From assembly GCA_016927835.1 (NCBI GenBank), contig JAFGMA010000171.1, positions 1 through 64,000 of the forward strand: 64,000 bases of DNA, in the 5' to 3' direction. Shown here one piece after another: positions 28,499 through 37,458 of this stretch. The notes beneath the pieces were generated by a model that was given only the letters and a program-made list of their open reading frames with translations, had not been told where the DNA came from and did no database searches. Each line of letters starts with the position of its first letter. Position 1 is the first letter of the stretch. Origin of the DNA: Candidatus Zhuqueibacterota bacterium (GTDB lineage: Bacteria; Zhuqueibacterota; Zhuqueibacteria; Thermofontimicrobiales; Sulfurfontimicrobiaceae). The position numbers and the translations under genes were made by a program.

Positions 28499-30295
28499 AT
28501 GCAAATCAAATACATTGATGGCAATCGATTACGGAATGCCATTCTCGCTGGTTCTGAAATTGTATTCAAGATGCGCAGTCATTTAAACAAAATCAATTTT
28601 TTCCCGATTCCGGATAAGGATACGGGTACAAATTTGAGCGCTACGCTCAGAAATGTGGTGGAGAATCTTCGCGGTTCGTCATCTGCTTCAATCGATCAGG
28701 TGAGTCAGAATCTGGCAGAAGCAGCTTTATTGGGTGCACAGGGCAACTCCGGAGCAATTTTAGCCCAGTTTTTCCAGGGATTGGCAGAAGAACTTGAGGG
28801 GAAAATTCAGGTTTCCGCGCGGGCATTCAGCCAGGCAGTGGAAGGCGCCGCTCAAAAGATTTATGAGTCCCTCGCGGCTCCGGTTGAGGGCACGATTTTA
28901 ACCGTCATCAAAGACTGGTCCGCGGCTGTCAAAGCCTCCTGCCAGAAATCACAGGATTTTGTAGTCGTTTTACGAAATGCCTTGAACGAGGCAAAGGTCT
29001 CGCTGGCAGCAACCAGAGACAAAATTGATGTGCTGAAAAAAGCCGGTGTGGTCGATGCAGGTGCCCAGGGATTCGTGAACCTGTTAGAGGGGATCTCACT
29101 ATTCATCGAGCAGGGTACTATCAAAGACCTTTTCAGGGATGGTGTGAGCGATCCGTATAACATGCCTTTGACGACATTCACCGATTTTGAAGCGGATATT
29201 TCACACCAGTTTTGTGTGGAGTGCCTGCTGGTGGCTAAAAATTTAAATAAGAAAGATCTCCAGGATCGTTTGGTTGAGCGCGGAAGCTCACTTGCAATTG
29301 CAACATCGAAACGGTTCGCGAAAATACACATTCACACCAATGAACCGGAAGCGATTAAATCGATATTAGGTGCATTGGGAGAGATGCAATCATTTCGCGT
29401 AAACGATCTGATCAAACAGCAGCAACATGCCTTGAGCGTCCAAAAACAAGCCAGGATTGCACTGGTGACCGATTCCTCATGCGACTTGCCCCACGAACTC
29501 ATTACCCGATATCAGGTGCACGTGGTTCCGGTGCGCATTCATTTCGGTGATGAAACGTTCATTGACAAGCAGACGATCACCCCGCTTGAATTTTATGAAA
29601 AACTCCAGTCATCAGATATTCATCCGACCACCTCTCAACCGACGCCAGCGGATTTCAAAAAAATGTATGAACGCCTGGCAAAACGCTACGATGCCATCCT
29701 GTCAATTCATCTTGCGGATCGATTGAGCGGAACCCTCAAGGCGGCACAAACTGCGGCGAAATATATTGAAAATACCCGGATTGTCATTGTTGATAGCAAA
29801 ACAACCTCATTGGCGCTGGGCTTGCTGATGGTTGAAGCCGGGGAAGCCATTAGCGCAGGGATGGACATCGATCAAATCGCCGAGAAATTGATGTCGATTG
29901 TCCGAAAATTGAATATTTTCATTAACATACCCTCTCTGAAATACCTGGTCAAAGGCGGTCGAATCAGCAAGGGCAAAGGCTTGATTGCCACAATCTTGAA
30001 TATAAAACCGGTGCTGACGTTCGATGAAACGGGTGCCATCGCTGAGGTGACCAAAGCATTCGGACATTTCATGTCGCTGCGAAAAACCTTGAAGATGGTG
30101 AGGGAGGAGACCAAAGATTTGAAAAATGTTCGAATCGGGATCGTCCATGCCAACGCTATCGGGAAGGCGGAATGGGTTTCGAGGAAGTTGGCTGATCTTC
30201 CTAATTTGAGTTCAATCATCACTCACGACGTGGCGCCGGTGCTGGGAGTTCATGCGGGTCCGGGCACAATCGGGGTCGCTTACTGGGGCGAATAG
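28499..30295 (+). CDS. DAK2 (DhaL-like)-DegV fusion, FakA/FakB-like
   Basis: Residues about 8-200 form a DhaL/DAK2 kinase domain with FPIPDKDTGTNLSATL (metal-binding aspartates) and GAQGNSGAILAQFFQG. Residues about 220-310 match the middle domain of fatty acid kinase FakA (FCVECLLV, FAKIHIHTNEPEA). From about 318 the rest is a DegV domain beginning ALVTDSSCDLP, with SIHLADRLSGTLKAAQTAA, IVDSKTTS and KYLVKGGRISKG. DegV proteins (FakB) bind the fatty acid that FakA phosphorylates. This chain therefore unites kinase and lipid-binding functions, probably to phosphorylate exogenous fatty acids for lipid synthesis. GAGGAAAG precedes the ATG. Confidence 0.88.
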   Translation: MQIKYIDGNRLRNAILAGSEIVFKMRSHLNKINFFPIPDKDTGTNLSATLRNVVENLRGSSSASIDQVSQNLAEAALLGAQGNSGAILAQFFQGLAEELEGKIQVSARAFSQAVEGAAQKIYESLAAPVEGTILTVIKDWSAAVKASCQKSQDFVVVLRNALNEAKVSLAATRDKIDVLKKAGVVDAGAQGFVNLLEGISLFIEQGTIKDLFRDGVSDPYNMPLTTFTDFEADISHQFCVECLLVAKNLNKKDLQDRLVERGSSLAIATSKRFAKIHIHTNEPEAIKSILGALGEMQSFRVNDLIKQQQHALSVQKQARIALVTDSSCDLPHELITRYQVHVVPVRIHFGDETFIDKQTITPLEFYEKLQSSDIHPTTSQPTPADFKKMYERLAKRYDAILSIHLADRLSGTLKAAQTAAKYIENTRIVIVDSKTTSLALGLLMVEAGEAISAGMDIDQIAEKLMSIVRKLNIFINIPSLKYLVKGGRISKGKGLIATILNIKPVLTFDETGAIAEVTKAFGHFMSLRKTLKMVREETKDLKNVRIGIVHANAIGKAEWVSRKLADLPNLSSIITHDVAPVLGVHAGPGTIGVAYWGE

Positions 30296-30349
30296 CTTTC
30301 GAAAATAACGTGGCGTTGAAGCCACCATAAGGCGGCTGATCGCCCGGCA

Positions 30350-30383
30350 TAAAAGACGCTCTTCAATACCCTGAAGAGCGTCT
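30350..30383 (-). terminator. Rho-independent terminator of the beta-helix protein gene
   Basis: A perfect 12-bp stem (AGACGCTCTTCA/TGAAGAGCGTCT) with a 6-base loop, followed on the minus strand by TTTTAT. It starts about 15 bases beyond the stop codon of the minus-strand secreted protein gene. Confidence 0.82.
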
Positions 30384-30398
30384 GCCGCTGATGGGTAA

Positions 30399-32849
30399 TT
30401 ATTTCAAAAACAGAAGTTTTTTCGTCTGCTGATATGCTCCCGCCTGCATGCGATACATATAGATTCCGCTGGCAACGCGAATGCCAGCATCATCTTCACC
30501 ATTCCACAAAATTTGATGAAAACCCGGCTTTTTCTTTCCCGAAACCAGACTTCTGATTTTTTGACCCAATGTATTAAAAATTTCAATGTTAACCTGCGCT
30601 GCATCCGGCAATAGATATGATATCATTGTAGAGCAGTTGAACGGATTGGGATAATTCTGATTGAGTTTGAATGCAACCGGCAGTTCCATTTCAGCGGTGC
30701 TCAAATCGATATCCGTTACCAGTCCGTCATCAAACCAGTCGAAAATATTGGTGAAAAATTGCTTCTTCATGCCCGGCGCTGAATCTTCCACTCCTTCCAG
30801 CCCGAACGCCAAATAGACGAGGTGCGAGTTAACCTGCGAATTTTCATATTTTAATCCCGCACCAATTGAATCGGGCATCCAATTGAAAATCAACTGCGCT
30901 TCACCTGTGGCTTCGATCATGTCGGGCGAAGTATGTGTGCTGCCAGGATCGAGATTGAAAGAAATATCCGCGGTTAATGGCTCTTGTGCTATGGGATAAA
31001 TTTGCTGCATGCGGCAGCTATCGGCAACATACCTGGCGTTTAGAGTGGCTGCAAAAAATGCCGAATCTTCAGATGTCCCGCTTTCAATCAAGTCAAAACC
31101 GATATTATCTCCTGACAGAAACAGATTGCCGCCGGCAGCCAAAAATGCTGAAATTGCAATCTGGTCATCTTTCGTCAGCGTTGAATCGCGGCTGTCACCC
31201 GTAAACCAGATGATGTTCTTATATTGCTCGAGTTCCGCTGCTGAAGGTGATCCCTTGACGGCGATATCCCACATTGCTGTTCTGATTTGAAGCTCCTCCA
31301 ACGATTGCTGATAAAATTCCTGGCATTGTGCGCCCTGGTCGTCATCAACGATCAGCGTTGACGGGAAATTGAGGCGCAGGCGGAGGCTGTCGCGATTGGC
31401 GTAGTTGCCATCTGCCGTGATATGGATAAAAAATGTACTCGTATGCGGCATGGCGGATTCATTGACAGAGAAAACAAACGGATTTTCCAGATTGGAGCAA
31501 TTCAGACCGCGTGGCAGATCCGCGAAGCCGGCTGTATCCTGAATAATTTGCAGTTCCGGATCATCGTTGGTCAACGTGACGGTTATGCCGGTACCATCGA
31601 GGCTGGAATTCACCAACGTTACAACGAGATTTACAGTTTCGCCGGCATCAGCCGTGCCGTTTTGGTTGCCCTGGCTATCATCGATAGCAAACGCCAGAAG
31701 TCTGATGTATGGCGCATCCAGATGAAATGTCGGTCGGTAGCCCATATCCGCCCGCGTTCCATCCTCATCCAGCGGGCTGAACGGATCGCCGGCGTCGATG
31801 CAGGGCGAATTCGGGGATAAATTGTAATTCGAATCCAGAAAGCCCGGATCGGCATCGATATTTCCCAGCCCCGGGAATCCGCCTTCGATATCGCAGTACG
31901 ACATGTGGGCAGTGCCGCCGCCGACCTCCGCAATCGGTCCGCCTTTTATCTGCGTATTGCCCCAGATGATGTTATTACGAGCGGTGACGCTGCCGTACCA
32001 GACAAACATGGCACCCCCGCGACCGGCATTCGCCCCGGTGCCAGATGGCGCATCATTTTCGACGATGGTATTATTCTCGATGATAATCGGATAGGAACCG
32101 TTACCGATAACCCATATTCCGGCACCGCCGTACGCTTCGCCACCGACGTTTTTGCATATAAGATTATTCCTGATTTGTGCGCCGGAATAATTGATATCCA
32201 ATCCGGCGCCGTATTCCGCCTGATTGGCAAACACGATATTTTCCAGAATCTGTGGATTGCCGCCGAAAGTGAGTAATCCGCCCCCCTGGACGCCACTCAC
32301 GCCGGTTTTATTCAAGACGATGTTATTGGTTATAATGTTATTTTTAATCGTTGGGGACGAGTTGAAAATAAAGATACCGCCGCCGCCCCGCCAGTTATAA
32401 GCCGGAAATTGCGGGTCGATCCATTTCGTACCCATGCCCGAGGTGATTTTAAATCCCTGCAAAATGGCGGTGGAATCTTCCCCGGAATAGAAAACCACGC
32501 AGCTTGCAGTATCGGGATGCGAAGGCATGATCCCGAGAATGGTTGTCGCTTCGATCAATGACGGATCAGCGTTTAAAATATAATGACTGGCGACTGTAAT
32601 ATTTTTTCCCCAGAAATTTATATTTTCGGCGTATAATCCAGCCGCCACCAGAACCGTATCGCCTTGCTGCGCAATGTCGATTCCGCTTTGAATTGTTGGT
32701 TGATCGTCAGGTACGTTCACGGTGGTTGCCCATGAAGGCGTTTGAAGCAGAACGAAAAGAAAAACTATCCCCAACCACACATCGGCTGACTGACGCTCAT
32801 GTTTGAATCCATGTGTAAAAAAGAAATTGGTTAATTTGAAGCAATTCAT
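30399..32849 (-). CDS. Secreted right-handed beta-helix protein with T9SS-type sorting domain
   Basis: From the chosen ATG (GGAGCG just upstream; 59 codons after the ORF track start) the protein opens with a late signal peptide, LGIVFLFVLLQTPSWA. Next comes a DDQPTIQSGIDIAQQGDTVLVAAGLYAENI segment, the hallmark first turn of pectate-lyase-like beta-helices, and many asparagine-rich coils such as NNIITNN and NNLICKN to about residue 330 (mature numbering). A CARDB-like Ig segment (NGTADAGETVNLVVTLVN) and a Rossmann-like segment (NIIWFTGDSRDS) follow. The end carries LNQNYPNPFN and ASGIYMYRMQAG, the sorting domain. Probably secreted; glycan-binding or lyase activity cannot be decided. Confidence 0.78.
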   Translation of the reverse strand: MNCFKLTNFFFTHGFKHERQSADVWLGIVFLFVLLQTPSWATTVNVPDDQPTIQSGIDIAQQGDTVLVAAGLYAENINFWGKNITVASHYILNADPSLIEATTILGIMPSHPDTASCVVFYSGEDSTAILQGFKITSGMGTKWIDPQFPAYNWRGGGGIFIFNSSPTIKNNIITNNIVLNKTGVSGVQGGGLLTFGGNPQILENIVFANQAEYGAGLDINYSGAQIRNNLICKNVGGEAYGGAGIWVIGNGSYPIIIENNTIVENDAPSGTGANAGRGGAMFVWYGSVTARNNIIWGNTQIKGGPIAEVGGGTAHMSYCDIEGGFPGLGNIDADPGFLDSNYNLSPNSPCIDAGDPFSPLDEDGTRADMGYRPTFHLDAPYIRLLAFAIDDSQGNQNGTADAGETVNLVVTLVNSSLDGTGITVTLTNDDPELQIIQDTAGFADLPRGLNCSNLENPFVFSVNESAMPHTSTFFIHITADGNYANRDSLRLRLNFPSTLIVDDDQGAQCQEFYQQSLEELQIRTAMWDIAVKGSPSAAELEQYKNIIWFTGDSRDSTLTKDDQIAISAFLAAGGNLFLSGDNIGFDLIESGTSEDSAFFAATLNARYVADSCRMQQIYPIAQEPLTADISFNLDPGSTHTSPDMIEATGEAQLIFNWMPDSIGAGLKYENSQVNSHLVYLAFGLEGVEDSAPGMKKQFFTNIFDWFDDGLVTDIDLSTAEMELPVAFKLNQNYPNPFNCSTMISYLLPDAAQVNIEIFNTLGQKIRSLVSGKKKPGFHQILWNGEDDAGIRVASGIYMYRMQAGAYQQTKKLLFLK

Positions 32850-33148
32850 GACGCGCTCCTTTCGGTTATTGTTTTTAGAAATCAGCGTTGGCAGATTTGC
32901 ACTCGCCAGATCTCGGTTATATTGTGAAGGATTGCAAGGGGATAAAATATCGCTGTTCCGGGAGCATTTCGCTTTTGATAGCGATTGCATTGACGGATTT
33001 CGATCCCCATACTGTGAATGAAACAACAGAAATATACAAAAACCAAAAGGCGATGTCGTCCGATCCTAGAAATTCGGACACATTTTTGGAAAGAAAATTT
33101 GATTTTTTCGGGATTATTTATTTCAGGCGTGCAGGAGTAAGTATAAGA

Positions 33149-34282
33149 TCAATTTTGAATTTGTTTTTTAAATTCACTTGGCGTCATTCCGGTATACTTT
33201 TTAAAAACATCATTGAAAGTGGATTTCGAGTTGAAGCCCGATTCGTAAAGAATCTCGAGGATGGTTTTTTTTCGGCTGGCTGGTTCTTTGAATTTTTTCT
33301 TGACTTCTTCGATGCGATACCTGTTGATGAAATTGAAAAAATTTTGATTGAAGGAATCATTGATTACTTGTGATAGCCGCCAACTGGGCACGGATAATTT
33401 TTCTGATAGCTCATCAATGGTCAGGGAAGGTGTCAAATACGGCTTTTGAGTTTCCATGAAAGCGTTCAGGTCTTCGAGGTATTTTTGAAGTTCGGATTCC
33501 GGCAATTTTGAATTGGCATATTTCAATTTTTCATTTATCCCGGCGAATAATTCAGCCTGGTTCAAACCTTTCAAAACGATTACGGTTGTGAAGACCAGAA
33601 AAATTGTAATTGAAAACAAATCCAGCGAATTGATGAGAATTGCAATTTTTATGTTCAGCAGGCTCAGCGTTGCTCTCGATACCACAAACAGCCAATGCAG
33701 TGAAATCACTGCCAGCAGCGAAAACACCCACCCGAGGCTGAAGTTGTCAATAGTTGAATAGAGGTTCTTCAATTGCATTCGATAAACATGAATTGTGCGC
33801 AGCATGGCGATGATGTAAAACAGTATCTGCACGAAATTCATCAACCAGAATATCCGCCAGAAATAATTGCCCAGGATGACTTCGATGAATGTGCGGTTTT
33901 GTTCCGACGTTGAGATCTGGATTGCCACGCTGGTTGCTGCCAGCGCGACAAAAATTGCCGCCGGTATCAAATGAAGCAGGTGCGGCAATTTCAGCGCAAA
34001 GTCCTTGTAACAGAGCGATTTTATGTACAGATACAGCAGAGGCACCAGCATCAAAAATCCGGTGCCAGAGACATAATAGATATAAGGGAACTCATTATAT
34101 GAAAGAATATCGAAGCGAAAAGAAAACCAGCGCAGGATTAAAAAAGCCTTTGTCAGCAAAAATGCAACGAGCAGATTTTTATTGATTGGATTACCTTTCT
34201 TCTGCCTCAAAATTACGATTGCTAATAAAATCAATTGGAATCCGGTTATTATGAGCACGATATCTGTGAGTAACGGAATCAT
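33149..34282 (-). CDS. Membrane-anchored AraC-family transcriptional regulator
   Basis: The first 240 residues contain six to seven hydrophobic helices (LTDIVLIITGFQLILLAIVIL, FLMLVPLLYLYI, LIPAAIFVALAATSVA, IFWLMNFVQILFYII, VFSLLAVISLHWLFVV, LFSITIFLVFTTVIVL). The C-terminal 100 residues are an AraC double helix-turn-helix: LTIDELSEKLSVPSWRLSQVIND, then ILEILYESGFNSKSTFNDVFKKYTGMTPSEFKKQ. Such fusions are frequent in Bacteroidota and relatives and sense an envelope or membrane signal. Targets are unknown; the neighbouring secreted proteins are candidates. The 192-bp repeat copy B starts about 100 bases upstream of its start codon. Confidence 0.87.
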   Translation of the reverse strand: MIPLLTDIVLIITGFQLILLAIVILRQKKGNPINKNLLVAFLLTKAFLILRWFSFRFDILSYNEFPYIYYVSGTGFLMLVPLLYLYIKSLCYKDFALKLPHLLHLIPAAIFVALAATSVAIQISTSEQNRTFIEVILGNYFWRIFWLMNFVQILFYIIAMLRTIHVYRMQLKNLYSTIDNFSLGWVFSLLAVISLHWLFVVSRATLSLLNIKIAILINSLDLFSITIFLVFTTVIVLKGLNQAELFAGINEKLKYANSKLPESELQKYLEDLNAFMETQKPYLTPSLTIDELSEKLSVPSWRLSQVINDSFNQNFFNFINRYRIEEVKKKFKEPASRKKTILEILYESGFNSKSTFNDVFKKYTGMTPSEFKKQIQN

Positions 34283-34384
34283 TTGACGATTATCCTCCGG
34301 TGTTACCTATTAACATTCCGAAATTTTGTGCAACCATAATTATAAAAAATTCGGGCAAAAATACAAGGGAAAAATTAGCGGGAA

Positions 34385-34576
34385 GGTAATCGCTCAGTAA
34401 TTGGCAGCATAATTTAACCTTTCAAAGGTCCAAAACTTTTGAAAGGCTATTTCCCTTCCCATAACTGAGGCATTACGCGGGAAGGGTAATTCCTTAGTTA
34501 TTGGTTCTTTTCATGATTTGCAATGCCCCCAGGATTCCCAAACGGGAATTTGGGAACCAGTCACTGGGGGATTACC
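34385..34576 (-). repeat. 192-bp hairpin-rich dispersed element, copy B (inverted)
   Basis: The reverse complement of this segment aligns with 12737-12928 without gaps and with about 86% identity. The terminal inverted repeats are GGTAATCCCCCAGT and ACTGAGCGATTACC. The internal stem TTCCCAAA/TTTGGGAA is perfect here while copy A keeps it with wobble pairs, a sign that RNA pairing is maintained. It abuts the stop codon of the DUF4384 gene with no gap, so it forms the 3' UTR of that gene, and it also lies upstream of the AraC gene. Confidence 0.88.
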
Positions 34577-35866
34577 TTATTCAGTTTTTTTCTGCCTGCG
34601 CTTTGTTTCTGATTTCTTCGAAGTTGTTTTGTTGCTGTCATTCGCTTTGGTTGTCCGGGATTCCGGTGCGGCTTTTTTTCTATCGCTGTCCGGCTTGATT
34701 CTTCTGTCATTCTGTTGAACCGGTTGTTTTTTTGCCCTGTCGGATTCGACTCTCTTTTTTCGTTGCACCGGAATAGCAGGTTTCGGATTATCCGGTTTCT
34801 CAGGAATCGGCGGCTTGGTCCGAATTTGCTTTTTGGTTGAGGGATGTTTATCAGCCGCATTGTCATCTTTTTTCTTCGGATGCGTTCTGACATTCGGTGG
34901 AGGAACGTATTTTTGAACGGCTTTCTTTTTAATGTCCCGCCTTAGAACCGGTTTCTTTTCCGGAGTTTTCGGACGTTTGAAATGCAAAATCGGATCTTTG
35001 TTATCAACCCGCCGCTTCATACCAATATTGTCGTAGCCGTGCCGGTAATTCTTCGTTGGAGGTCCGGGAGCAATCCGCACGCGATCCCTTGGGGCATGCA
35101 CACGATACGGTTCCAGGCGTTTGCGATATTTCCAGAATCCGAACGGATGTCTCGTTTTCAGGTAGATCGGATTATAATCCCAACTCACATCAACCCAGAT
35201 TTGATAATGCACGCAGACATCCGTGTAGGGTCTGTACCTGCGATTCGCGTGACAATTGTAACACAAATAACGCGGGTAATACACCGGTGCGCTGACGTAA
35301 AGCACCGTGAAATCCTGGGTATAATAAATTGGCTCCGGGAAGACTGAAACGATCCGCAGGGCGATATCATCCATGGCTAAATAGGGATCGTAGGTCACAT
35401 ATTCGCCCTGTTCGTATTGATGAAACACACCTCGCCGCAGTGAAGGGTGCACACGCAGCCAGGCTGGAACGGGATGCGGATGCAGCGTGGCGACGGCTGA
35501 AATATATTCGATGCCTTCGGGTCCGTTGGCAACATACTGGAAACCGAAATAGTTGTCCGGAATACAATATGTTACGCCGCCTGAAATAAAGTTCGACTGA
35601 GTCGCTGCGAGTGGATAGAGCAGGTGCATCTGTCCTTCAGTATCAATATTGTACAGCGTAATGTAGCAGTCGCGGTCCGCTCTGAAAAAAATCGTAACCG
35701 GTTCCCCGGGCTGGTAAACCGCCCCATCTTCCCGCGCCTGCCAGACTTCGACCTGCAATGGCTCATCGGGATCAGAGAATCCGACTGGCGTAAACGGGCT
35801 GGCGCTGCGGGCTGTGGTCCAGCCTAGCAGGAGCAGCACAATGCATATTAATTTTAATATTTTCAT
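34577..35866 (-). CDS. Exported DUF4384 protein with long basic C-terminal tail
   Basis: The chosen ATG has AAGGAA seven bases upstream and begins a signal peptide (MKILKLICIVLLLLGWTTARSA); the ORF track start is 34 codons too early. Residues about 30-135 match DUF4384: VEVWQAREDGAVYQPGEPVTIFFRADRDCYITLYNIDTEGQMHLLYP. A tyrosine- and histidine-rich middle follows (YYPRYLCYNCHANRRYRPY). From about residue 295 to the end at 429 the chain is low-complexity and extremely basic, with runs of K, R, P and Q (KKQPVQQNDRRIKP), probably disordered. DUF4384 domains occur in surface and kinase-linked proteins. The tail may bind an acidic polymer; this is inference. Confidence 0.8.
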   Translation of the reverse strand: MKILKLICIVLLLLGWTTARSASPFTPVGFSDPDEPLQVEVWQAREDGAVYQPGEPVTIFFRADRDCYITLYNIDTEGQMHLLYPLAATQSNFISGGVTYCIPDNYFGFQYVANGPEGIEYISAVATLHPHPVPAWLRVHPSLRRGVFHQYEQGEYVTYDPYLAMDDIALRIVSVFPEPIYYTQDFTVLYVSAPVYYPRYLCYNCHANRRYRPYTDVCVHYQIWVDVSWDYNPIYLKTRHPFGFWKYRKRLEPYRVHAPRDRVRIAPGPPTKNYRHGYDNIGMKRRVDNKDPILHFKRPKTPEKKPVLRRDIKKKAVQKYVPPPNVRTHPKKKDDNAADKHPSTKKQIRTKPPIPEKPDNPKPAIPVQRKKRVESDRAKKQPVQQNDRRIKPDSDRKKAAPESRTTKANDSNKTTSKKSETKRRQKKTE

Positions 35867-35879
35867 GGTTAAGTTCCTT

Positions 35880-36683
35880 TCAATTGGTTTGACTTGCATG
35901 CTCGAAAGCGTCTTTCGCGGGTTTTGCCAATTCCGGGTTGCCAGGATCGATCTGGTATGCCCAGTCAAATTTCACCTGGGTGGGCGAGATTTGCGTCACG
36001 CGGAATTTCGCAAAATGATTATCACTCGTCCAGACAATATATGAATGTCCCTGAATCAATTCGACCCAGCCCAGCCTGGACCAGCCACTTTCCGGCGCAT
36101 AATTAACGGCATCGAGTGTTTCGGTATATCCGAAATCCTGAATATTGGTTTCCGGGTGTCCGATATTCATATAATAGCCGTCATTTTGCCGATTATATTC
36201 AAAGTAAATATCCGTTGAATTCAATGCGTGGTGCTGAATCTGGTACCTCGAAAAATTGTAGCCGGCATCATTGGGATACAGGTTATAATCGTACAAAGTC
36301 ACACCAAAACCTTCAGGTCGTGGTGTATCGAAAACCAGATCGGTGCTTAATTCGCTTTCGTTACGGCTATTGTCATACGCTGTGACTGCGTAATAATATG
36401 TCGTACCATTATCAACATCTGCATCAATAAAATAGGCGGAAGTGGTGTTGCCGATTTTTTTATAGGTTCCTTCAGCCGAAAATGAAAAATAGACATTATA
36501 GCCTGCCAGGTCTGATTCTGCATTCGGATACCACGAGAGATAAACTTTACCGTCACCGGTTACGCTTGTCAGACCACGCGGAATGGCAGGCGGGGTGTTA
36601 TCGGGATCGGTGACATCCTCACAATTCGTGAAGAGCAGCATTGCAGATATAATATTGAGCAACACGAAAATTCGAAATATCAT
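35880..36683 (-). CDS. Lipoprotein with fibronectin type III domain
   Basis: From the ATG with AAAGGAAC upstream the protein begins with a lipoprotein signal ending LLFTNC (Cys21); the ORF track start is 47 codons too early. Residues about 30-120 form a fibronectin type III domain (PPAIPRGLTSVTGDGKVYLSWYPN, AGYNVYFS, TTYYYAVTAYDNSRNESELS). The remaining 140 residues, with DIYFEYNRQNDGYYMNIG and GHSYIVWTSDNHFAKFRV, look like a beta-rich domain of unknown type. Envelope-anchored. It precedes the DUF4384 gene by 13 bases, so the two are one operon. Confidence 0.8.
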   Translation of the reverse strand: MIFRIFVLLNIISAMLLFTNCEDVTDPDNTPPAIPRGLTSVTGDGKVYLSWYPNAESDLAGYNVYFSFSAEGTYKKIGNTTSAYFIDADVDNGTTYYYAVTAYDNSRNESELSTDLVFDTPRPEGFGVTLYDYNLYPNDAGYNFSRYQIQHHALNSTDIYFEYNRQNDGYYMNIGHPETNIQDFGYTETLDAVNYAPESGWSRLGWVELIQGHSYIVWTSDNHFAKFRVTQISPTQVKFDWAYQIDPGNPELAKPAKDAFEHASQTN

Positions 36684-36955
36684 TATAGTTCCTTTCAATG
36701 AGTGAATTATTAGCGCGGGATAATCAAGACATTTCAAAATACAATTATCACGCAAGATTGATTCTGTATTATATATACAGACTTGCGACCGGATTATTCC
36801 CGTTGAAGAATTGTTTACGAGCAAAAGCTGTTCGCGTTGCCTGGTAAAAGCGAAAATTTAACACAAGGAATAGATTAAGCGGGTGAAGAGATGCAATGGA
36901 AAGGATAAAACAAAAAATGCAGAGCTTAATTATCCTATTTTGCTCCGCATCGGAA

Positions 36956-37189
36956 TTACCTTCTGACAACTGAAATGGCATTCGAAGCGAATTCATCGAT
37001 AATTTTTTCTGCAATTACTGAATAGATATGTCGTTTAAAATAAAATCCTTTTTCAATGTTATCACGAAAATTAGCAAAACGGTCATCCTGGTTTGCTTCA
37101 ATTGACGTTGAGGTTGTACGCAGATATTTCTCCTCGAATGATGATTCGTGTGCCATTTTACGTATGGCTGGGTGACGGTTTGAATTTAT
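36956..37189 (-). CDS. flgM: FlgM-like anti-sigma factor, probably with AUA start
   Basis: The C-terminal half matches the sigma-28-binding region of FlgM: DDRFANFRDNIEKGFYFKRH then IYSVIAEKIIDEFA, the pattern of a helix, G-x-Y, and I-A-x-K-I-I-D-E. The ORF track start (a TTG) has no ribosome site. A perfect anti-Shine-Dalgarno match GGAGGAGGTGAT stands seven bases before an in-frame ATA, giving a start like the NSNR typical of FlgM N termini; the first in-frame ATG (codon 12 of this frame) has no ribosome site. FlgM holds FliA (sigma-28) inactive until the hook is finished. About 250 bases downstream of the FlgN-like gene, with no other flagellar gene in the window. Confidence 0.6.
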   Translation of the reverse strand: MNSNRHPAIRKMAHESSFEEKYLRTTSTSIEANQDDRFANFRDNIEKGFYFKRHIYSVIAEKIIDEFASNAISVVRR

Positions 37190-37458
37190 TGTTGGTATCA
37201 CCTCCTCCAATATTTGTAGTACGCAGGCAAGGAAAGTCCGCAACGGGCTAATAAGCAGCCTTTATAATCGGGTGCTTCCCTTGCCCACGATTGATGATGA
37301 ATGGCTCAGAGAGAACGATTGCGTTTGTATGATGTTCCTGACAGGATGCGCCTTTCAATGGCGCCAGTGAATTGATCAAGCACATAGAGTATTTTATGCA
37401 CTGCGAATACCCGAATAATTTACTCGATCGTGCCAGGCAAGTAGTATTCTCGGCGAAA

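Noticed and set aside
37200-37300. A GGAAAGTCCG word resembling the P4 region of RNase P RNA
   Set aside because: The rest of the expected conserved sequence (for example the ACAGA and GGCTTA 3' motifs) is missing and the word sits within the short gap of the flgN-flgM pair.
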